The notes under the pieces: generated by a model
Database searches by the model: none
What the model was told of the DNA's origin: nothing
Seen by the model: the letters and a program-made list of their open reading frames with translations, nothing else
In this document: positions 1 through 8,625 of the stretch, in pieces
Layout: each line of letters opens with the position of its first letter
Numbering within the stretch: position 1 is the first letter of the stretch
Made by a program: the position numbers and the translations under genes
Origin: Massilia niastensis DSM 21313
Lineage (GTDB): Bacteria > Pseudomonadota > Gammaproteobacteria > Burkholderiales > Burkholderiaceae_D
NCBI RefSeq assembly: GCF_000382345.1
Contig: NZ_KB908103.1
Span: 1 to 64,000 of the forward strand
Length of the DNA stretch: 64,000 nt
Direction: 5' to 3'

Positions 1-228
1 CTCCGAACGAATGCCAAACAGGTAGCCGATGAACAGCATCTTGAACAGCGTCACAGGGTCCAGTGCTGGGCGACCATTATCGGCGCAGTACAAATGCGCG
101 GTCTGTTCCCGGATGAAATCGAACTTGATGTGGCGGTCGATCAGACGCAGCAAATGGTCTTGCGGTACCAGCTGTTCCAGCGTGACCATCTCCAGCTCGT
201 GCTGGAAGGGAGAAGGTGTCTTGAGCAT
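1..228 (-). mobile_element. IS1182-like transposase, N-terminal part (cut by window edge)
   Basis: The minus strand reads 76 codons without a stop, from ATG at 226-228 to the window edge. The product begins MLKTPSPFQHELEMVTLEQL and contains the LVPQDHLLRLIDRHI and GRPALDPVTLFKMLFIGYLF blocks typical of the N-terminal DUF772 domain of IS1182/IS5-superfamily transposases, which bind and move insertion sequences. The catalytic DDE domain lies outside the window, so intactness cannot be judged. The strong hairpins just upstream (243-313) may mark the element end or the terminator of the neighbouring peptidase operon. Family assignment is by recognition of these blocks. Confidence 0.75.
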
Positions 229-242
229 GATGACATTAAATC

Positions 243-271
243 AAAAGCCCCCGCCGTTGGCGAGGGCTTTT
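243..271. terminator. Bidirectional hairpin terminator
   Basis: A 13-bp inverted repeat (243-255 and 259-271, one mismatch, 3-nt loop) has an A-run on its left end and a T-run on its right, so it can work as an intrinsic terminator in both directions. It separates the transposase from the M16 peptidase operon that ends at 330. Confidence 0.6.
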
Positions 272-287
272 GACTTTGTCAGCAGTC

Positions 288-313
288 TGAAGCCCCGCAA
301 GCGCGGGGCTTCA
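288..313. terminator. GC-rich hairpin after the M16 operon
   Basis: TGAAGCCCCGC (288-298) and GCGGGGCTTCA (303-313) form a perfect 11-bp stem with a 4-nt loop. It lies 17 bases past the stop of the M16 gene on the minus strand. No T-run follows directly, so it may act together with the hairpin at 243-271. Confidence 0.4.
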
Positions 314-329
314 TCCTGCAGGAAGCGGC

Positions 330-1766
330 TTACTTGTCGGTCACCGTGAACTCGCCGAACGTCTTGAGCTGCTCGCCCAGCGCCGCCGAATCGCCCACCA
401 CGATGATCGACTGGTTCTCCGGCGCGAAGTACTTCTTCGATACCGTGCGCACCTGTTCCGGGGTGACTTTCTGGATCAGCGGCACGTACTGCCCGAGGAA
501 CTCGGGCGGCAGGCCCACCAGCCAGTTCGAGGCCAGGGTGGTGGCGACCGAACGCTGCAACTGGTTGCTGATCAGGTAGCCGCCGGCGACGTAGCGCTTG
601 TTCATCTCCATTTCCTTGGCCGGCACCAGGTCGGCGCCGATGCGCTTGTACTCGCTGAAGTATTCGTTCAGCGCCGCCGCCGTCACCTCGTTGCGCACGT
701 CGGCGCCGCCGACGATCGCGCCGCCCGTGCGGCTCATGCGCGCGCCGGCCGAGGCGCCGTAGGTGTAGCCCTTTTCCTCGCGCAGGTTCATGTTGACCCG
801 GCTCGAGAAGCCGCCGCCCAGGATGGTGCTGGCCAGGCGCAGCGGGATCTGGTCGGCCGCGCTGGCGGCGATGCCCGGGGCGCCCAGGCGCAGGGTCGAC
901 TGCACGCTGCCCTGGCGCTGCAGCACGATGCGGGCCGGCTTGGCGCTGGCCGGCGCCGGCGCCGTTTCCGGCAGCGCCGGGCCGGTCGCCTTCCAGTCGC
1001 CGAACGCCTGCTGCGCCAGCTTCATCGCCTCGGCTTCCTTGATGCGGCCGGTGATCACCAGCAGCGCGCGGTCGGGACGGAAGCGCTTGGCGTATTCGGC
1101 GCGCAGCATCTCGGCGCTCACCGCGTTGATCGATTCGACCGTCGGATCGGTGCGGCCATACGGGTGATCGCCATACACCGCCTTCTTGATCGCACGCTCG
1201 GCGCGGAAGGTCGGGGTGGTCTCGGACACGCGCAGCGCCTGCAGCGCATTGGCCTTGGTCAGCGCCACTTCGTTCTCCGGGAACGAAGGCTGGCGCGCGA
1301 CTTCGGCCATCAGCTCCATCATGGCGCCGGCCTGCGAGGTCAGGGCGTTGGCCGACAGCAGGATGCCGTCGGCGGCCGGGCTGGCGGCCACTTCGCCGCC
1401 CATGCCCTGGGCCGCTTCGGCGATCGCGCGCGAATCGCGCTTGGTCGTGCCTTCGTTGAGCATCGCCGCCAGCAGGCCGGCGAAGCCCGCCTGGGCCGGC
1501 GAGTCGGCCGCGAAGCCGGCGCCGCGCATCGCCAGCACGTAGTCCACGCGCGGCAGGCCGTCACGCTGCACCACCCACACGGACAGGCCGTTCGGCAGGG
1601 TCTTCTTGGCGATCTTCGGCGCCGGAGTCGGCTTGTCCTTGCCATAGGCCGGCATGCCGGCGGGCGGCTTGGCCTCTCCCTTGGCGAGCGGCTTGGCCGC
1701 GTCCTGGGCGAAAGCGCTTGGTGCGAAGGCGAGCGAGACGGCCAGTGTCAGCATCAGTTTCTTCAT
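330..1766 (-). CDS. M16 family peptidase-like protein, non-catalytic subunit
   Basis: The product is 478 aa and starts MKKLMLTLAVSLAFAPSAFA, a Sec signal peptide, so it should work in the periplasm. The start is ATG at 1766, preceded by AAGGAG. Two M16 (pitrilysin/processing-peptidase-like) halves are visible, but the zinc motif HxxEH is missing: the corresponding place reads LAAMLNEGTT. It keeps the Arg/Tyr substrate-binding region near residues 320-340 (GGGFSSR...GYTYG). This pattern is characteristic of the beta-type partner in two-gene bacterial M16B pairs, in which one subunit carries zinc and the other helps bind substrate. It lies 10 nt after the catalytic partner and is probably translated from the same mRNA. 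Confidence 0.9.
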   Translation of the reverse strand: MKKLMLTLAVSLAFAPSAFAQDAAKPLAKGEAKPPAGMPAYGKDKPTPAPKIAKKTLPNGLSVWVVQRDGLPRVDYVLAMRGAGFAADSPAQAGFAGLLAAMLNEGTTKRDSRAIAEAAQGMGGEVAASPAADGILLSANALTSQAGAMMELMAEVARQPSFPENEVALTKANALQALRVSETTPTFRAERAIKKAVYGDHPYGRTDPTVESINAVSAEMLRAEYAKRFRPDRALLVITGRIKEAEAMKLAQQAFGDWKATGPALPETAPAPASAKPARIVLQRQGSVQSTLRLGAPGIAASAADQIPLRLASTILGGGFSSRVNMNLREEKGYTYGASAGARMSRTGGAIVGGADVRNEVTAAALNEYFSEYKRIGADLVPAKEMEMNKRYVAGGYLISNQLQRSVATTLASNWLVGLPPEFLGQYVPLIQKVTPEQVRTVSKKYFAPENQSIIVVGDSAALGEQLKTFGEFTVTDK

Positions 1767-1776
1767 GATGCGCTCC

Positions 1777-3189
1777 TTATTTGGTGGCGCCGGCTGGCGC
1801 ATTGTTGGCGGCGCCGGCGGGCGCACTGGCGGAAGCCGCGATCATGGCGGCCGGCTTGCGGTCGATCACGGTGCGGTTGGTCGGCACCATGTAGGTGCGC
1901 ACCGCGCGCTGGATGTCGTTGGAAGTCACGCCCTCGATCCAGCCCGGGATCTTGTTGACCACGTTGGCGTCGCCCCACAGGGTCTGCAGCTTGGCCAGGG
2001 TGTCGGCGCGGTTGATGAAGCTTTCCAGCTTGTTGTTCCAGTCGGCCAGCATGCGGGTCTTGACGCGCTTCAGGGTGGCGTCGTCGACGCCGTCCTTCGC
2101 GACCTTGGCGATCTCTTCGTCCATCGCCTTGAGCAGGGCGTCGGCGCTGCTGTTCGGCTTGTACAGCGCGAACACGGTCAGCAGGGTGGGACCGTCGTAT
2201 TCCCAGGGGCCGGTCAGGCCGAACAGGGTGTCGACGTTGAGGGCGATCTCGCGGCCCTTGACCAGGCCCTGGTAGAACAGCGAGGCGTCGCCGCCGGCCA
2301 GCAGTTCGGCCAGCACCGCGATCGCGGCCTGGTCGCGGCTGCCGCGATCCGGCACCTTCCAGGCGGCGGCGATGGCCGGCACCTGGGCCAGGGCGTCGCT
2401 CTGCACGATGCGCTTCTCGGCCGTGTTGAGCGGCTCGGTGAAGTCGCCCGGCTTCGGCGTCGGACGGGCCTTGATGGCGCCGAAGTATTTCTGCGCCAGC
2501 GCGAAGCCCTGCTGCGGCGTGATGTCGCCGGCGATCGCCAGCACCGCGTTGTTCGGGCCGTAGTAATCGCGGTGGAAGGCGCGCACGTCATCCAGGCTGG
2601 CGTTCTCGAGGTCTTCGAAGCTGCCGTAGCCGTCGTGGTTGTTCTCCCATTTCTGGAACGCCTGCTGGCTGATGTCGATCCACATGAAGCCGCCGTACGG
2701 CTGGTTCTTCACGTTCACGCGGATCTCTTCCTTGACCACGTCCTGCTGGTTCTTCAGGGTCTTGTCGTTGAAGTCGAGGGTCTTCATCCGGTCCGCTTCC
2801 AGCCACAGGATCGGCTCCAGCGCCGACACCGGCGCGGTCTCGATGTAGTTGGTGAAGTCCGGACGGGTCGAACCGTTGTTGCGCCCGCCGCCTGCGGTGA
2901 TGGTGGTGTCGAACACGCCCTTCGGCGCGTTCGGCGTGCCCTGGAACATCAGGTGTTCGAACAGGTGGGCGAAGCCGGTGCGGTTCTTCGGCTCGAGACG
3001 CATGCCCACGTGGTAGACCACCGACACGCCGACGGTCGGCGAGGAACGGTCTTCCGAGACGATGACGGTCAGGCCGTTATCGAGCTTCTTGACATTGACC
3101 GGGAGGGTCCACTGGTCCGCTGTGGCGGCGAACGCCGACAGCGAGAAAGTGAGCCCGGCCAGCAAAACAGGTAATTGGCGCATGCGCAT
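1777..3189 (-). CDS. M16 family zinc metallopeptidase, catalytic subunit
   Basis: The product is 470 aa. I place the start at ATG 3189 (MRMRQLPVLLAGLTFSLSAF), which gives a signal peptide and sits behind GAGGTCACC. Zinc-binding HLFEH is at about residues 75-79, with the downstream Glu in VVKEEIR, the normal M16 arrangement for an active metallopeptidase that degrades or processes peptides. It is the first gene of a two-gene operon with the zinc-less subunit directly downstream, suggesting a heterodimeric periplasmic peptidase. Its substrate cannot be read from the sequence. Confidence 0.92.
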   Translation of the reverse strand: MRMRQLPVLLAGLTFSLSAFAATADQWTLPVNVKKLDNGLTVIVSEDRSSPTVGVSVVYHVGMRLEPKNRTGFAHLFEHLMFQGTPNAPKGVFDTTITAGGGRNNGSTRPDFTNYIETAPVSALEPILWLEADRMKTLDFNDKTLKNQQDVVKEEIRVNVKNQPYGGFMWIDISQQAFQKWENNHDGYGSFEDLENASLDDVRAFHRDYYGPNNAVLAIAGDITPQQGFALAQKYFGAIKARPTPKPGDFTEPLNTAEKRIVQSDALAQVPAIAAAWKVPDRGSRDQAAIAVLAELLAGGDASLFYQGLVKGREIALNVDTLFGLTGPWEYDGPTLLTVFALYKPNSSADALLKAMDEEIAKVAKDGVDDATLKRVKTRMLADWNNKLESFINRADTLAKLQTLWGDANVVNKIPGWIEGVTSNDIQRAVRTYMVPTNRTVIDRKPAAMIAASASAPAGAANNAPAGATK

Positions 3190-3257
3190 GGTGACCTCGA
3201 AAATGAACTCGGAAAATGAGCTTGTGTGACAGCCCACACGAGGCTGCCAAGAAACGC

Positions 3258-3303
3258 ATATTAGCGCAATGTCATGCCAATAAGTAATCTTTTTATTGCG
3301 CTA
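3258..3303 (-). promoter_or_regulatory. Candidate promoter and operator of the M16 operon
   Basis: On the minus strand TTACTT (3282-3287) and TAATAT (3258-3263) are separated by 18 bp, a plausible sigma-70 promoter about 70 bp before the M16 start. A perfect 9-bp inverted repeat, TAGCGCAAT (3262-3270) and ATTGCGCTA (3295-3303), brackets the -35 region and touches the -10. A regulator bound to both arms would cover the promoter. Both readings are inference from sequence only. The rest of 3190-3518 shows no gene. Confidence 0.35.
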
Positions 3304-3518
3304 GCGCATGAGTTGGGACTGCATCCATCCATCCTGGCGCCGCTCTGTTCCGCGTTTTATGCAGTTCGTCGCACGCTGCTCCGCAATCGCATCCGGGCAG
3401 GATATAGTTGCAACATGCTAAGACTGCATGAATGGCTACATCGGCCGGAGCGCAGGAAAGGCCAGGCGCGCCATAAGCGCGCCGGCCGCGAACAAGAATG
3501 GATACTGGAGGACCTTGG

Positions 3519-4289
3519 ATGAACCTGATCAAGCTGGGCCTGGCAAGCATCGCCCTGTGCTTCTGTAACGGCATGGCGATTGCGGCGCCGGATGTGGCGA
3601 CGGAAACCCGTCCGATCGATGCGCGCGTGGTGCGCGTCAAGCTCGACGGGGTGGTGGACCTGAAGATCCGCCAGGGCGCCAATCCGACCCTGGTGCTGAC
3701 GGGCGACCCGCGGCTGCTGAGCAAGACCACCACCCTGCAAAGCGGCGATACCCTGAACATCGACACCGAGACGCGCGGCGTGGGCCTGAACATCGGCCGC
3801 GGCGCCGGGCTGCATGCCGAGCTGGTGCTGCCGAGCCTGCGCGAAGTGTCCTCGGAAAGCGTCGGCGCCACCCAGGTCAGCGGTTTCTCCGGTGAGGAGC
3901 TGGAGCTCACCCTGGATGGGGCCGGTTCGATGAATGTATCATCGAACTACCGCTTCGTGACCGCCAACCTGGGCGGCGTCGGCAGCATGCGCGTGCACGG
4001 CATTAACAGCGAAGGCATCGACCTGAACCTGCGCGGGGCGGGCTATGTCACCTTGTCGGGGCGCAGCAAGTGGCTCAAGGCCGAGCTGGGCGGACTGGGC
4101 GGTCTCGATGCCCAGCAGTTCTCGGCGGAGTCGGTCACCCTCGAACTGTCGGGCCTGGGCAACGCCACCGTGAATGCCCAGCAGACCTGCAACCTGACCC
4201 TGTCGGGCATGGGCTCGGTGACGGTGTACGGCAAGCCGGCGAACCGCAAGGTGGCGGTCGAGGGGCTGGGCAAGGTCAGCTGGAAGTAA
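3519..4289 (+). CDS. Secreted GIN-domain (DUF2807) protein
   Basis: The product is 256 aa, starting at ATG 3519 with GGAG at 3507-3510. A signal peptide (MNLIKLGLASIALCFCNGMA) is followed by one DUF2807 or putative auto-transporter head GIN domain, recognisable by repeated short beta-strand units with Gly-Ser-Gly turns such as LDGAGSMNV, LGGVGSMRV and LGGLGGLDA. Such domains form a beta-helix-like fold, and their biological role is not established. The gene is divergent from the M16 operon and stands alone. An alternative upstream in-frame start at 3498 would spoil the signal peptide. Confidence 0.8.
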   Translation: MNLIKLGLASIALCFCNGMAIAAPDVATETRPIDARVVRVKLDGVVDLKIRQGANPTLVLTGDPRLLSKTTTLQSGDTLNIDTETRGVGLNIGRGAGLHAELVLPSLREVSSESVGATQVSGFSGEELELTLDGAGSMNVSSNYRFVTANLGGVGSMRVHGINSEGIDLNLRGAGYVTLSGRSKWLKAELGGLGGLDAQQFSAESVTLELSGLGNATVNAQQTCNLTLSGMGSVTVYGKPANRKVAVEGLGKVSWK

Positions 4290-4361
4290 AAGAACAGAAC
4301 GACAGGGAGTCCTGAATACAGGCCCAGGGGTACGTAGAGATCCTGATTCCATGCACGAGAC

Positions 4362-4973
4362 ATGAAAAAAATATTCGTTGCGATCGCATTCGCACTCGGC
4401 CTGCACGTGAGTGCCCAGGCCGGCTTCGCGGAGGGGGCGAGCGCCTATAACGCCCGCAACTACGCGCTGGCGCTGAAAGAGATTGCTCCGCTTGCCAGGG
4501 CCGGCAACGCGGAGGCGCAGCATTTGCTGGGCCTGATGTACTACATGGGACGCGGCGTCACGCGCGACTACAAGCAGGCCTTTACCTGGCACCACAAGGC
4601 TGCGCTGCAGGGCAAGTCCGACGCCCAGTATGTCGTGGGCGCGATGTATTACACTGGAAACTCGGTGCCGCAGGACCAGAAGCATGCGGTCACCTGGTTC
4701 CGCAGGGCGGCCGAGCAGGGCCATGGCGAGGCCCAGCACGCGCTCGGGCTGATGTACCGCTACCACGTGGCCGGCTTGCCGCAGGATATGGTGCTGGCCT
4801 ATATGCTGTGGAACCTGGCTGCCGCCAATGGCAACCGCAACGCGCTCGAGCAGCGCGCCGCGATCTCGCGCCAGATGACCCAGGAACAGATCGAGGAAGC
4901 GCAAGCGCTGTCGCGATTGTGGCGGCCGGGCACGCCCTTGCCGACGAGTTCGCGGACGGGGAGCAGTTCCTGA
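4362..4973 (+). CDS. Secreted Sel1-like repeat protein
   Basis: The product is 203 aa with signal peptide MKKIFVAIAFALGLHVSAQA. At least three Sel1/TPR-like repeats follow (AEAQHLLGLMYYMGRG, SDAQYVVGAMYYTGN, GEAQHALGLMYRY), the usual helical solenoid for protein-protein contacts. The end is low in structure (PTSSRTGSSS). It lies 72 nt after the GIN gene on the same strand and converges with the methyltransferase at 4992. Function is not known; periplasmic scaffolding is the normal guess for the family. Confidence 0.8.
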   Translation: MKKIFVAIAFALGLHVSAQAGFAEGASAYNARNYALALKEIAPLARAGNAEAQHLLGLMYYMGRGVTRDYKQAFTWHHKAALQGKSDAQYVVGAMYYTGNSVPQDQKHAVTWFRRAAEQGHGEAQHALGLMYRYHVAGLPQDMVLAYMLWNLAAANGNRNALEQRAAISRQMTQEQIEEAQALSRLWRPGTPLPTSSRTGSSS

Positions 4974-4991
4974 GCAGTTGGCGCGCGGGCC

Positions 4992-5663
4992 TCACTCCGG
5001 CAGTTGGCCCACGAGGATCAGCGAGGCCGGCTTGCCCGTATGCGGATGCAGCGGCTCGCGCATCTCCAGCAGACGTAGTCCATTGGTGGCGAACAGGGCG
5101 ATCCAGCTGGAGAGGGTACGGAAGTACCAGGGCGGGGCATCGGCGAACCCGCTGCTGAACCCGGCCCAGCTGCCTTCGCGCCAGCCGTCGACGTAAGGGG
5201 CGTCGCCGCAGGCCATGAGCGGATGGACGGTCTGCACGACCATGATGCCGCCCCGGCGCAGGTACGAGGGCGCCGCCCGGAACAGGCCGTCGACGGATTC
5301 GTTCCCGATGAGCGAGAAATTGCAGACGGCGAGGTCGACCGACAGGTCCAGCAGCCCGGCCGCGATCTGCTCGTAGGACAGGAGCCGGAATTCGCCGCCG
5401 CCCGCGGCCCGGGCCGTCTCGACCAGTCCGGGAATCGCATCGACGCCAACCATATCTAGCTCAGGGAGCGCGCGCACCAGCCAGCCTTCGCCGCAACCGA
5501 GATCGACGCCGGTCCGGGGCGCATAGGCGCGCACCGCATCGACGACGGCCTGGTTGGTGGCCAGCACGCGCGATGCGATCTCGCCGCTGCGCACTGCTGT
5601 TACCCATGGATCTGCATTTCGCACCCAGGAATCGACGATGCCTGCTTCGGTATGACTGGACAT
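4992..5663 (-). CDS. Class I SAM-dependent methyltransferase
   Basis: The product is 223 aa. The start is ATG 5663 (MSSHTEAGIVDSWVRNADPW) with AAGGAG seven bases upstream. SAM-binding motif I reads VDLGCGEGWL, followed by an acidic loop (VGVDAIPG) and LAVCNFSL as motif II, the typical Rossmann methyltransferase order. The substrate is not evident; the family includes ubiquinone/biotin-type and small-molecule methyltransferases. It is a single gene, convergent with the Sel1 gene and divergent from the quinone oxidoreductase. Confidence 0.8.
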   Translation of the reverse strand: MSSHTEAGIVDSWVRNADPWVTAVRSGEIASRVLATNQAVVDAVRAYAPRTGVDLGCGEGWLVRALPELDMVGVDAIPGLVETARAAGGGEFRLLSYEQIAAGLLDLSVDLAVCNFSLIGNESVDGLFRAAPSYLRRGGIMVVQTVHPLMACGDAPYVDGWREGSWAGFSSGFADAPPWYFRTLSSWIALFATNGLRLLEMREPLHPHTGKPASLILVGQLPE

Positions 5664-5802
5664 TGGAATCTCCTTGTTAATGCGCATTATGCCCGGCAAG
5701 CCGGCGTCAAGACATCGTCATGTCGCCGCCGTGTGTCGCACCTGGCAGTCGCTCCCGCCCTAGCTGCCGTACAATTAAGGTTTTTTCAATACGGAGCATC
5801 CC

Positions 5803-6783
5803 ATGCGCGCCATCGAAATCACCCAGCCGGGCAAGCCGGAAGTCCTGCAGCTGTGCGAACGCCCGCTGCCGGAACTCAAACCCGGTGAAGTCCTGATCAA
5901 GGTGCACGCCGCCGGCATCAACCGGCCCGACGTGTTTCAACGCCTCGGCAAGTACCCGGTCCCGCCCGGCGCCTCCGACCTGCCGGGCCTGGAAGTGGCG
6001 GGCGAGATCGTCGACGGCGCGCTCGAGGGGAGCGGCTTCGCCAAAGGCGACATGGTGTGCGCGCTGGTGCAGGGCGGCGGCTATGCCGAATACTGCGCCG
6101 CGCCGGTCGAGCAGTGCCTGCCCATGCCGGAAGGCCTGACGCCGCTGGAAGCGGCCTCGCTGCCGGAAACCTTCTTCACGGTCTGGAGCAATGTGTTCCA
6201 GCGCGGCGCCCTGGCGCCGGGAGAAACCCTGCTGGTGCAGGGCGGCACGTCCGGCATCGGCGTGACCGCGATCCAGCTCGCGAAGGCGCTCGGCCACCGC
6301 GTGTTCGCCACCGCCGGCTCGGATGACAAATGCCGCGCCTGCGAGGAACTGGGCGCCGAACGCGGCATCAATTACCGCAGCGAGGACTTCGCCGCCGTCG
6401 TCAAGGAGCTGACGGGCGGGAAGGGCGTCGACGTGGTGCTCGACATGGTGGCCGGCGACTATGTCGCGCGCGAGATCGAGTGCCTGGCCGACGACGGCCG
6501 CATCGTCTGCATCGCGCTGCTGGGCGGGGCGCGCGCCACGGTCGACATGAACCATGTGCTGCGCCGCCGCCTGACGATCACCGGCTCGACCCTGCGTCCG
6601 CGTCCGGTGGCGTTCAAGGCGGCGATCGCGCGCGAACTGCGCGCGCAGGTGTGGCCGTTGTTCGCGCAGGGCACGCTCAAGCCCGTGATCTTCCGCAGCT
6701 TCCCGCTCGAGCAGGCGGCCGAAGCGCATGCGCTGATGGAATCGAGCACCCACGTCGGCAAGATCGTCCTGCAGGTGCTGTAA
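5803..6783 (+). CDS. NAD(P)H quinone oxidoreductase (PIG3/QOR type, MDR superfamily)
   Basis: The product is 326 aa, starting MRAIEITQPGKPEVLQLCER behind CGGAG. It has the GroES-like N-terminal domain with HAAGINRPDVFQRLG and a nucleotide-binding domain with GTSGIGVTAIQLAKALG and the NYR region for NADPH. There are no structural zinc cysteines, which separates it from true alcohol dehydrogenases. Members reduce quinones or enones with NADPH in the cytoplasm. It is upstream of tpiA on the same strand, but tpiA has its own promoter. A -10-like TACAAT is at 5770-5775 without a convincing -35. Confidence 0.88.
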   Translation: MRAIEITQPGKPEVLQLCERPLPELKPGEVLIKVHAAGINRPDVFQRLGKYPVPPGASDLPGLEVAGEIVDGALEGSGFAKGDMVCALVQGGGYAEYCAAPVEQCLPMPEGLTPLEAASLPETFFTVWSNVFQRGALAPGETLLVQGGTSGIGVTAIQLAKALGHRVFATAGSDDKCRACEELGAERGINYRSEDFAAVVKELTGGKGVDVVLDMVAGDYVAREIECLADDGRIVCIALLGGARATVDMNHVLRRRLTITGSTLRPRPVAFKAAIARELRAQVWPLFAQGTLKPVIFRSFPLEQAAEAHALMESSTHVGKIVLQVL

Positions 6784-6810
6784 TCCAGCCAACGGCTCAG
6801 CCATTGTTGT

Positions 6811-6839
6811 TTGACCGCCAGATGGTCGGCCGCTAGAAT
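6811..6839 (+). promoter_or_regulatory. Sigma-70 promoter of tpiA
   Basis: TTGACC (6811-6816) and TAGAAT (6834-6839) are separated by 17 bp, close to consensus, and end 26 bp before the tpiA ATG. Confidence 0.7.
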
Positions 6840-6865
6840 AGCGGGTTATTTCACTGTGGGGTACT

Positions 6866-7612
6866 ATGCGTTCCAAACTTGTAGTCGGGAACTGGAAGAT
6901 GAACGGCAGCCGCGCAGCGAATGCGACGCTGCTGTCCGGCATTGTCGAAGGCATCGATGGCGCCAAGGCCGCTTGCGCGGTCTGCGTGCCGGCGCCCTAT
7001 CTGTTCCAGTGCGAACAACTGCTCCAGGGTAGCCCGGTCGCCTGGGGCGCCCAGGATGTCTCGTGCCAGGCGCCCGGCGCCTTCACCGGCGAAGTCTGCG
7101 CGGCGATGCTGGCCGATTTCGGTTGCCGTTATGTCATCGTCGGCCATTCCGAGCGCCGCGCCTACCATGGCGAGTCGAACGAACTGGTGGCGCGCAAGGC
7201 CCAGGCCGCGCTCGCCGCCGGCCTGACCCCGATCGTCTGCGTCGGCGAAACGCTGGCCGAGCGCGAGGAGGGCGCCACCGCCGCCATCGTCGGCGCCCAG
7301 CTCGACGCCGTGCTGGAACTGATTGGCAAGGAAGCGGTCGCGCAGATCGTCGTCGCCTACGAGCCGGTCTGGGCGATCGGCACCGGCAAGACCGCCACCC
7401 CGGAAATGGCGCAGGAAGTGCACGCCGGGTTGCGCGCCCAGCTGCGCACCTGCAACGCGGAGGCGGCGGACGGGGTGAAGATCCTGTACGGCGGCAGCAT
7501 GAAGCCGGACAATGCGCGCGAACTGATGGCCCAGCCCGACATCGACGGCGGCCTGATCGGCGGTGCAGCACTGAAGGCGGCGGATTTCCTGGCGATTATC
7601 CGCGCGGCTTGA
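6866..7612 (+). CDS. tpiA: Triose-phosphate isomerase
   Basis: The product is 248 aa. It interconverts dihydroxyacetone phosphate and glyceraldehyde 3-phosphate in glycolysis and gluconeogenesis. Diagnostic features are NWKMNG with the substrate lysine at the N-terminus, VGHSERR with the electrophilic His, [11 protein letters not shown] with the catalytic Glu, and the phosphate-binding [11 protein letters not shown]. Length and motif order are normal. The start ATG 6866 follows GTGGGG. It is the first gene of the conserved tpiA-secG-tRNA-nuo block. Confidence 0.97.
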   Translation: MRSKLVVGNWKMNGSRAANATLLSGIVEGIDGAKAACAVCVPAPYLFQCEQLLQGSPVAWGAQDVSCQAPGAFTGEVCAAMLADFGCRYVIVGHSERRAYHGESNELVARKAQAALAAGLTPIVCVGETLAEREEGATAAIVGAQLDAVLELIGKEAVAQIVVAYEPVWAIGTGKTATPEMAQEVHAGLRAQLRTCNAEAADGVKILYGGSMKPDNARELMAQPDIDGGLIGGAALKAADFLAIIRAA

Positions 7613-7657
7613 ATATAAGAATTTGAAACGCTGTTAAACCTTGAAAATGGAATTGCA

Positions 7658-8131
7658 ATGAACACCTTGTTCAATCTGATTATCGTCGTGCAGGTCATCT
7701 CGGCCCTGGCCATCATCGGCCTGGTGCTGCTCCAGCATGGCAAGGGCGCCGACATGGGTGCGGCCTTCGGCTCGGGCGCCTCGGGCAGCCTGTTCGGCGC
7801 ATCCGGTTCGTCGAACTTCCTGTCGAAGTCGACCGCGGTGGCCGCTGCAATCTTCTTCGCCTCGACCCTGGCGCTGGCCTACTTCAGCAACGACCGCAGC
7901 GGCAGCGCGGGACCGGATGGCGGCGTGATGGAGCGCGTCACCGTGCCGTCGTCCCAGGCGCCGGCCACGGGCATTCCGACCACCGCGCCGGCCCCGGCCG
8001 CTGCGCCGGCCGACGTGCCGACCCTGCCGGCCGGCCAGGCCGCGCCTGCTCCGGCTCCGGCCGTCCCGGCGGCGCCGGCTCCCGCTCCGGCAGCCCCGGC
8101 TCCGGCCGCTCCGGCCCCGGCCACCAACTGA
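7658..8131 (+). CDS. secG: Protein translocase subunit SecG with Pro/Ala-rich tail
   Basis: The product is 157 aa. The first 80 residues are a normal SecG: helix 1 (LIIVVQVISALAIIGLVLLQ), the GKGADMGAAFGSGASGSLFG loop, and helix 2 (AAAIFFASTLALAYF). SecG assists SecYE and SecA in protein export. The remainder, from about residue 95, is a low-complexity Pro/Ala stretch ending in repeated APAPAAP units, making it longer than the roughly 110 aa of Escherichia coli SecG. Such tails occur in beta-proteobacterial SecG. It lies 46 nt after tpiA and is followed by a terminator. Confidence 0.93.
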   Translation: MNTLFNLIIVVQVISALAIIGLVLLQHGKGADMGAAFGSGASGSLFGASGSSNFLSKSTAVAAAIFFASTLALAYFSNDRSGSAGPDGGVMERVTVPSSQAPATGIPTTAPAPAAAPADVPTLPAGQAAPAPAPAVPAAPAPAPAAPAPAAPAPATN

Positions 8132-8168
8132 TTCACCGCATGGGCGGCGCTGCCGCCCATCGTCCCGG

Positions 8169-8210
8169 CACAGCCGGCGCAGCGCATGCTGCGCCGGCTG
8201 TGTGCGTTTT
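8169..8210 (+). terminator. Terminator of tpiA-secG
   Basis: CACAGCCGGCGCAG (8169-8182) and its exact complement (8189-8202) form a 14-bp stem with a 6-nt loop, followed by TGCGTTTT. This is a strong intrinsic terminator 38 bp after the secG stop. Confidence 0.75.
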
Positions 8211-8487
8211 GGGGGTTTGTTGCGGGATACGCACGGAGTGGGTGGGCGACCCGCCTCTGTCCCTGCGATAAATACGGTGAATAAGTCGAGCGCTCGCGCG
8301 CGAATTTCTAAATGGCGGTAGAATGCCGCTCGTCCGGTCTCATCGGAAGGGAGTCGCAGCGCCGCGGCTTCTGCCGGGTCCGGGGTGGCACTGCGGTCGA
8401 CTTGTCATGCTCGTGTAAGCAATTGCCGGGCAATTTGAAAAAGTTGAAAAATTGCGCAATTTTCCTTGTGATAACGCAATTTGTGCA
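8211..8487. other. Non-coding stretch between secG terminator and tRNA promoter
   Basis: I find no gene here. It contains a 16-bp perfect palindrome AAAATTGCGCAATTTT at 8448-8463 inside an AT-rich patch, and a lone -10-like TAGAAT at 8319-8324 with no -35. The palindrome lies 25 bp upstream of the tRNA promoter and could be a protein-binding site. Confidence 0.4.
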
Positions 8488-8517
8488 TTGAAAAATAGTG
8501 CTAAAGCAGGGTAGAAT
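8488..8517 (+). promoter_or_regulatory. Candidate promoter of tRNA-Leu
   Basis: TTGAAA (8488-8493) and TAGAAT (8512-8517) are 18 bp apart and end 11 bp before the tRNA gene, the expected position for a stable-RNA promoter. Confidence 0.5.
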
Positions 8518-8528
8518 ACTGGTCTCCA

Positions 8529-8613
8529 GCCGACGTGGTGAAATTGGTAGACACGCTATCTTGAGGGGGTAGTGGCGAAAGCTGTGCGAGTTCGAGTCTC
8601 GCCGTCGGCACCA
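8529..8613 (+). tRNA. tRNA-Leu (anticodon GAG)
   Basis: The gene is 85 nt including an encoded CCA end. The acceptor stem GCCGACG pairs with CGTCGGC. The anticodon stem is CTATC/GGTAG with loop TTGAGGG, giving anticodon GAG at 8563-8565, which decodes CUC and CUU. A long class II variable arm and the TTCGAGTC T-loop are present. The position between secG and nuoA is conserved in many beta-proteobacteria. Confidence 0.96.
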
Positions 8614-8625
8614 AGTTGCAGAAAG

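Noticed and set aside
1164..3174. Plus-strand open frames opposite the M16 genes
   Set aside because: Shadows of two well-supported peptidase genes; no domain and no ribosome-binding site.
7950..8131. Pro/Ala-rich tail of SecG as a sign of frameshift or fusion
   Set aside because: The frame is continuous and such tails occur in SecG of related bacteria, so it is ordinary variation.
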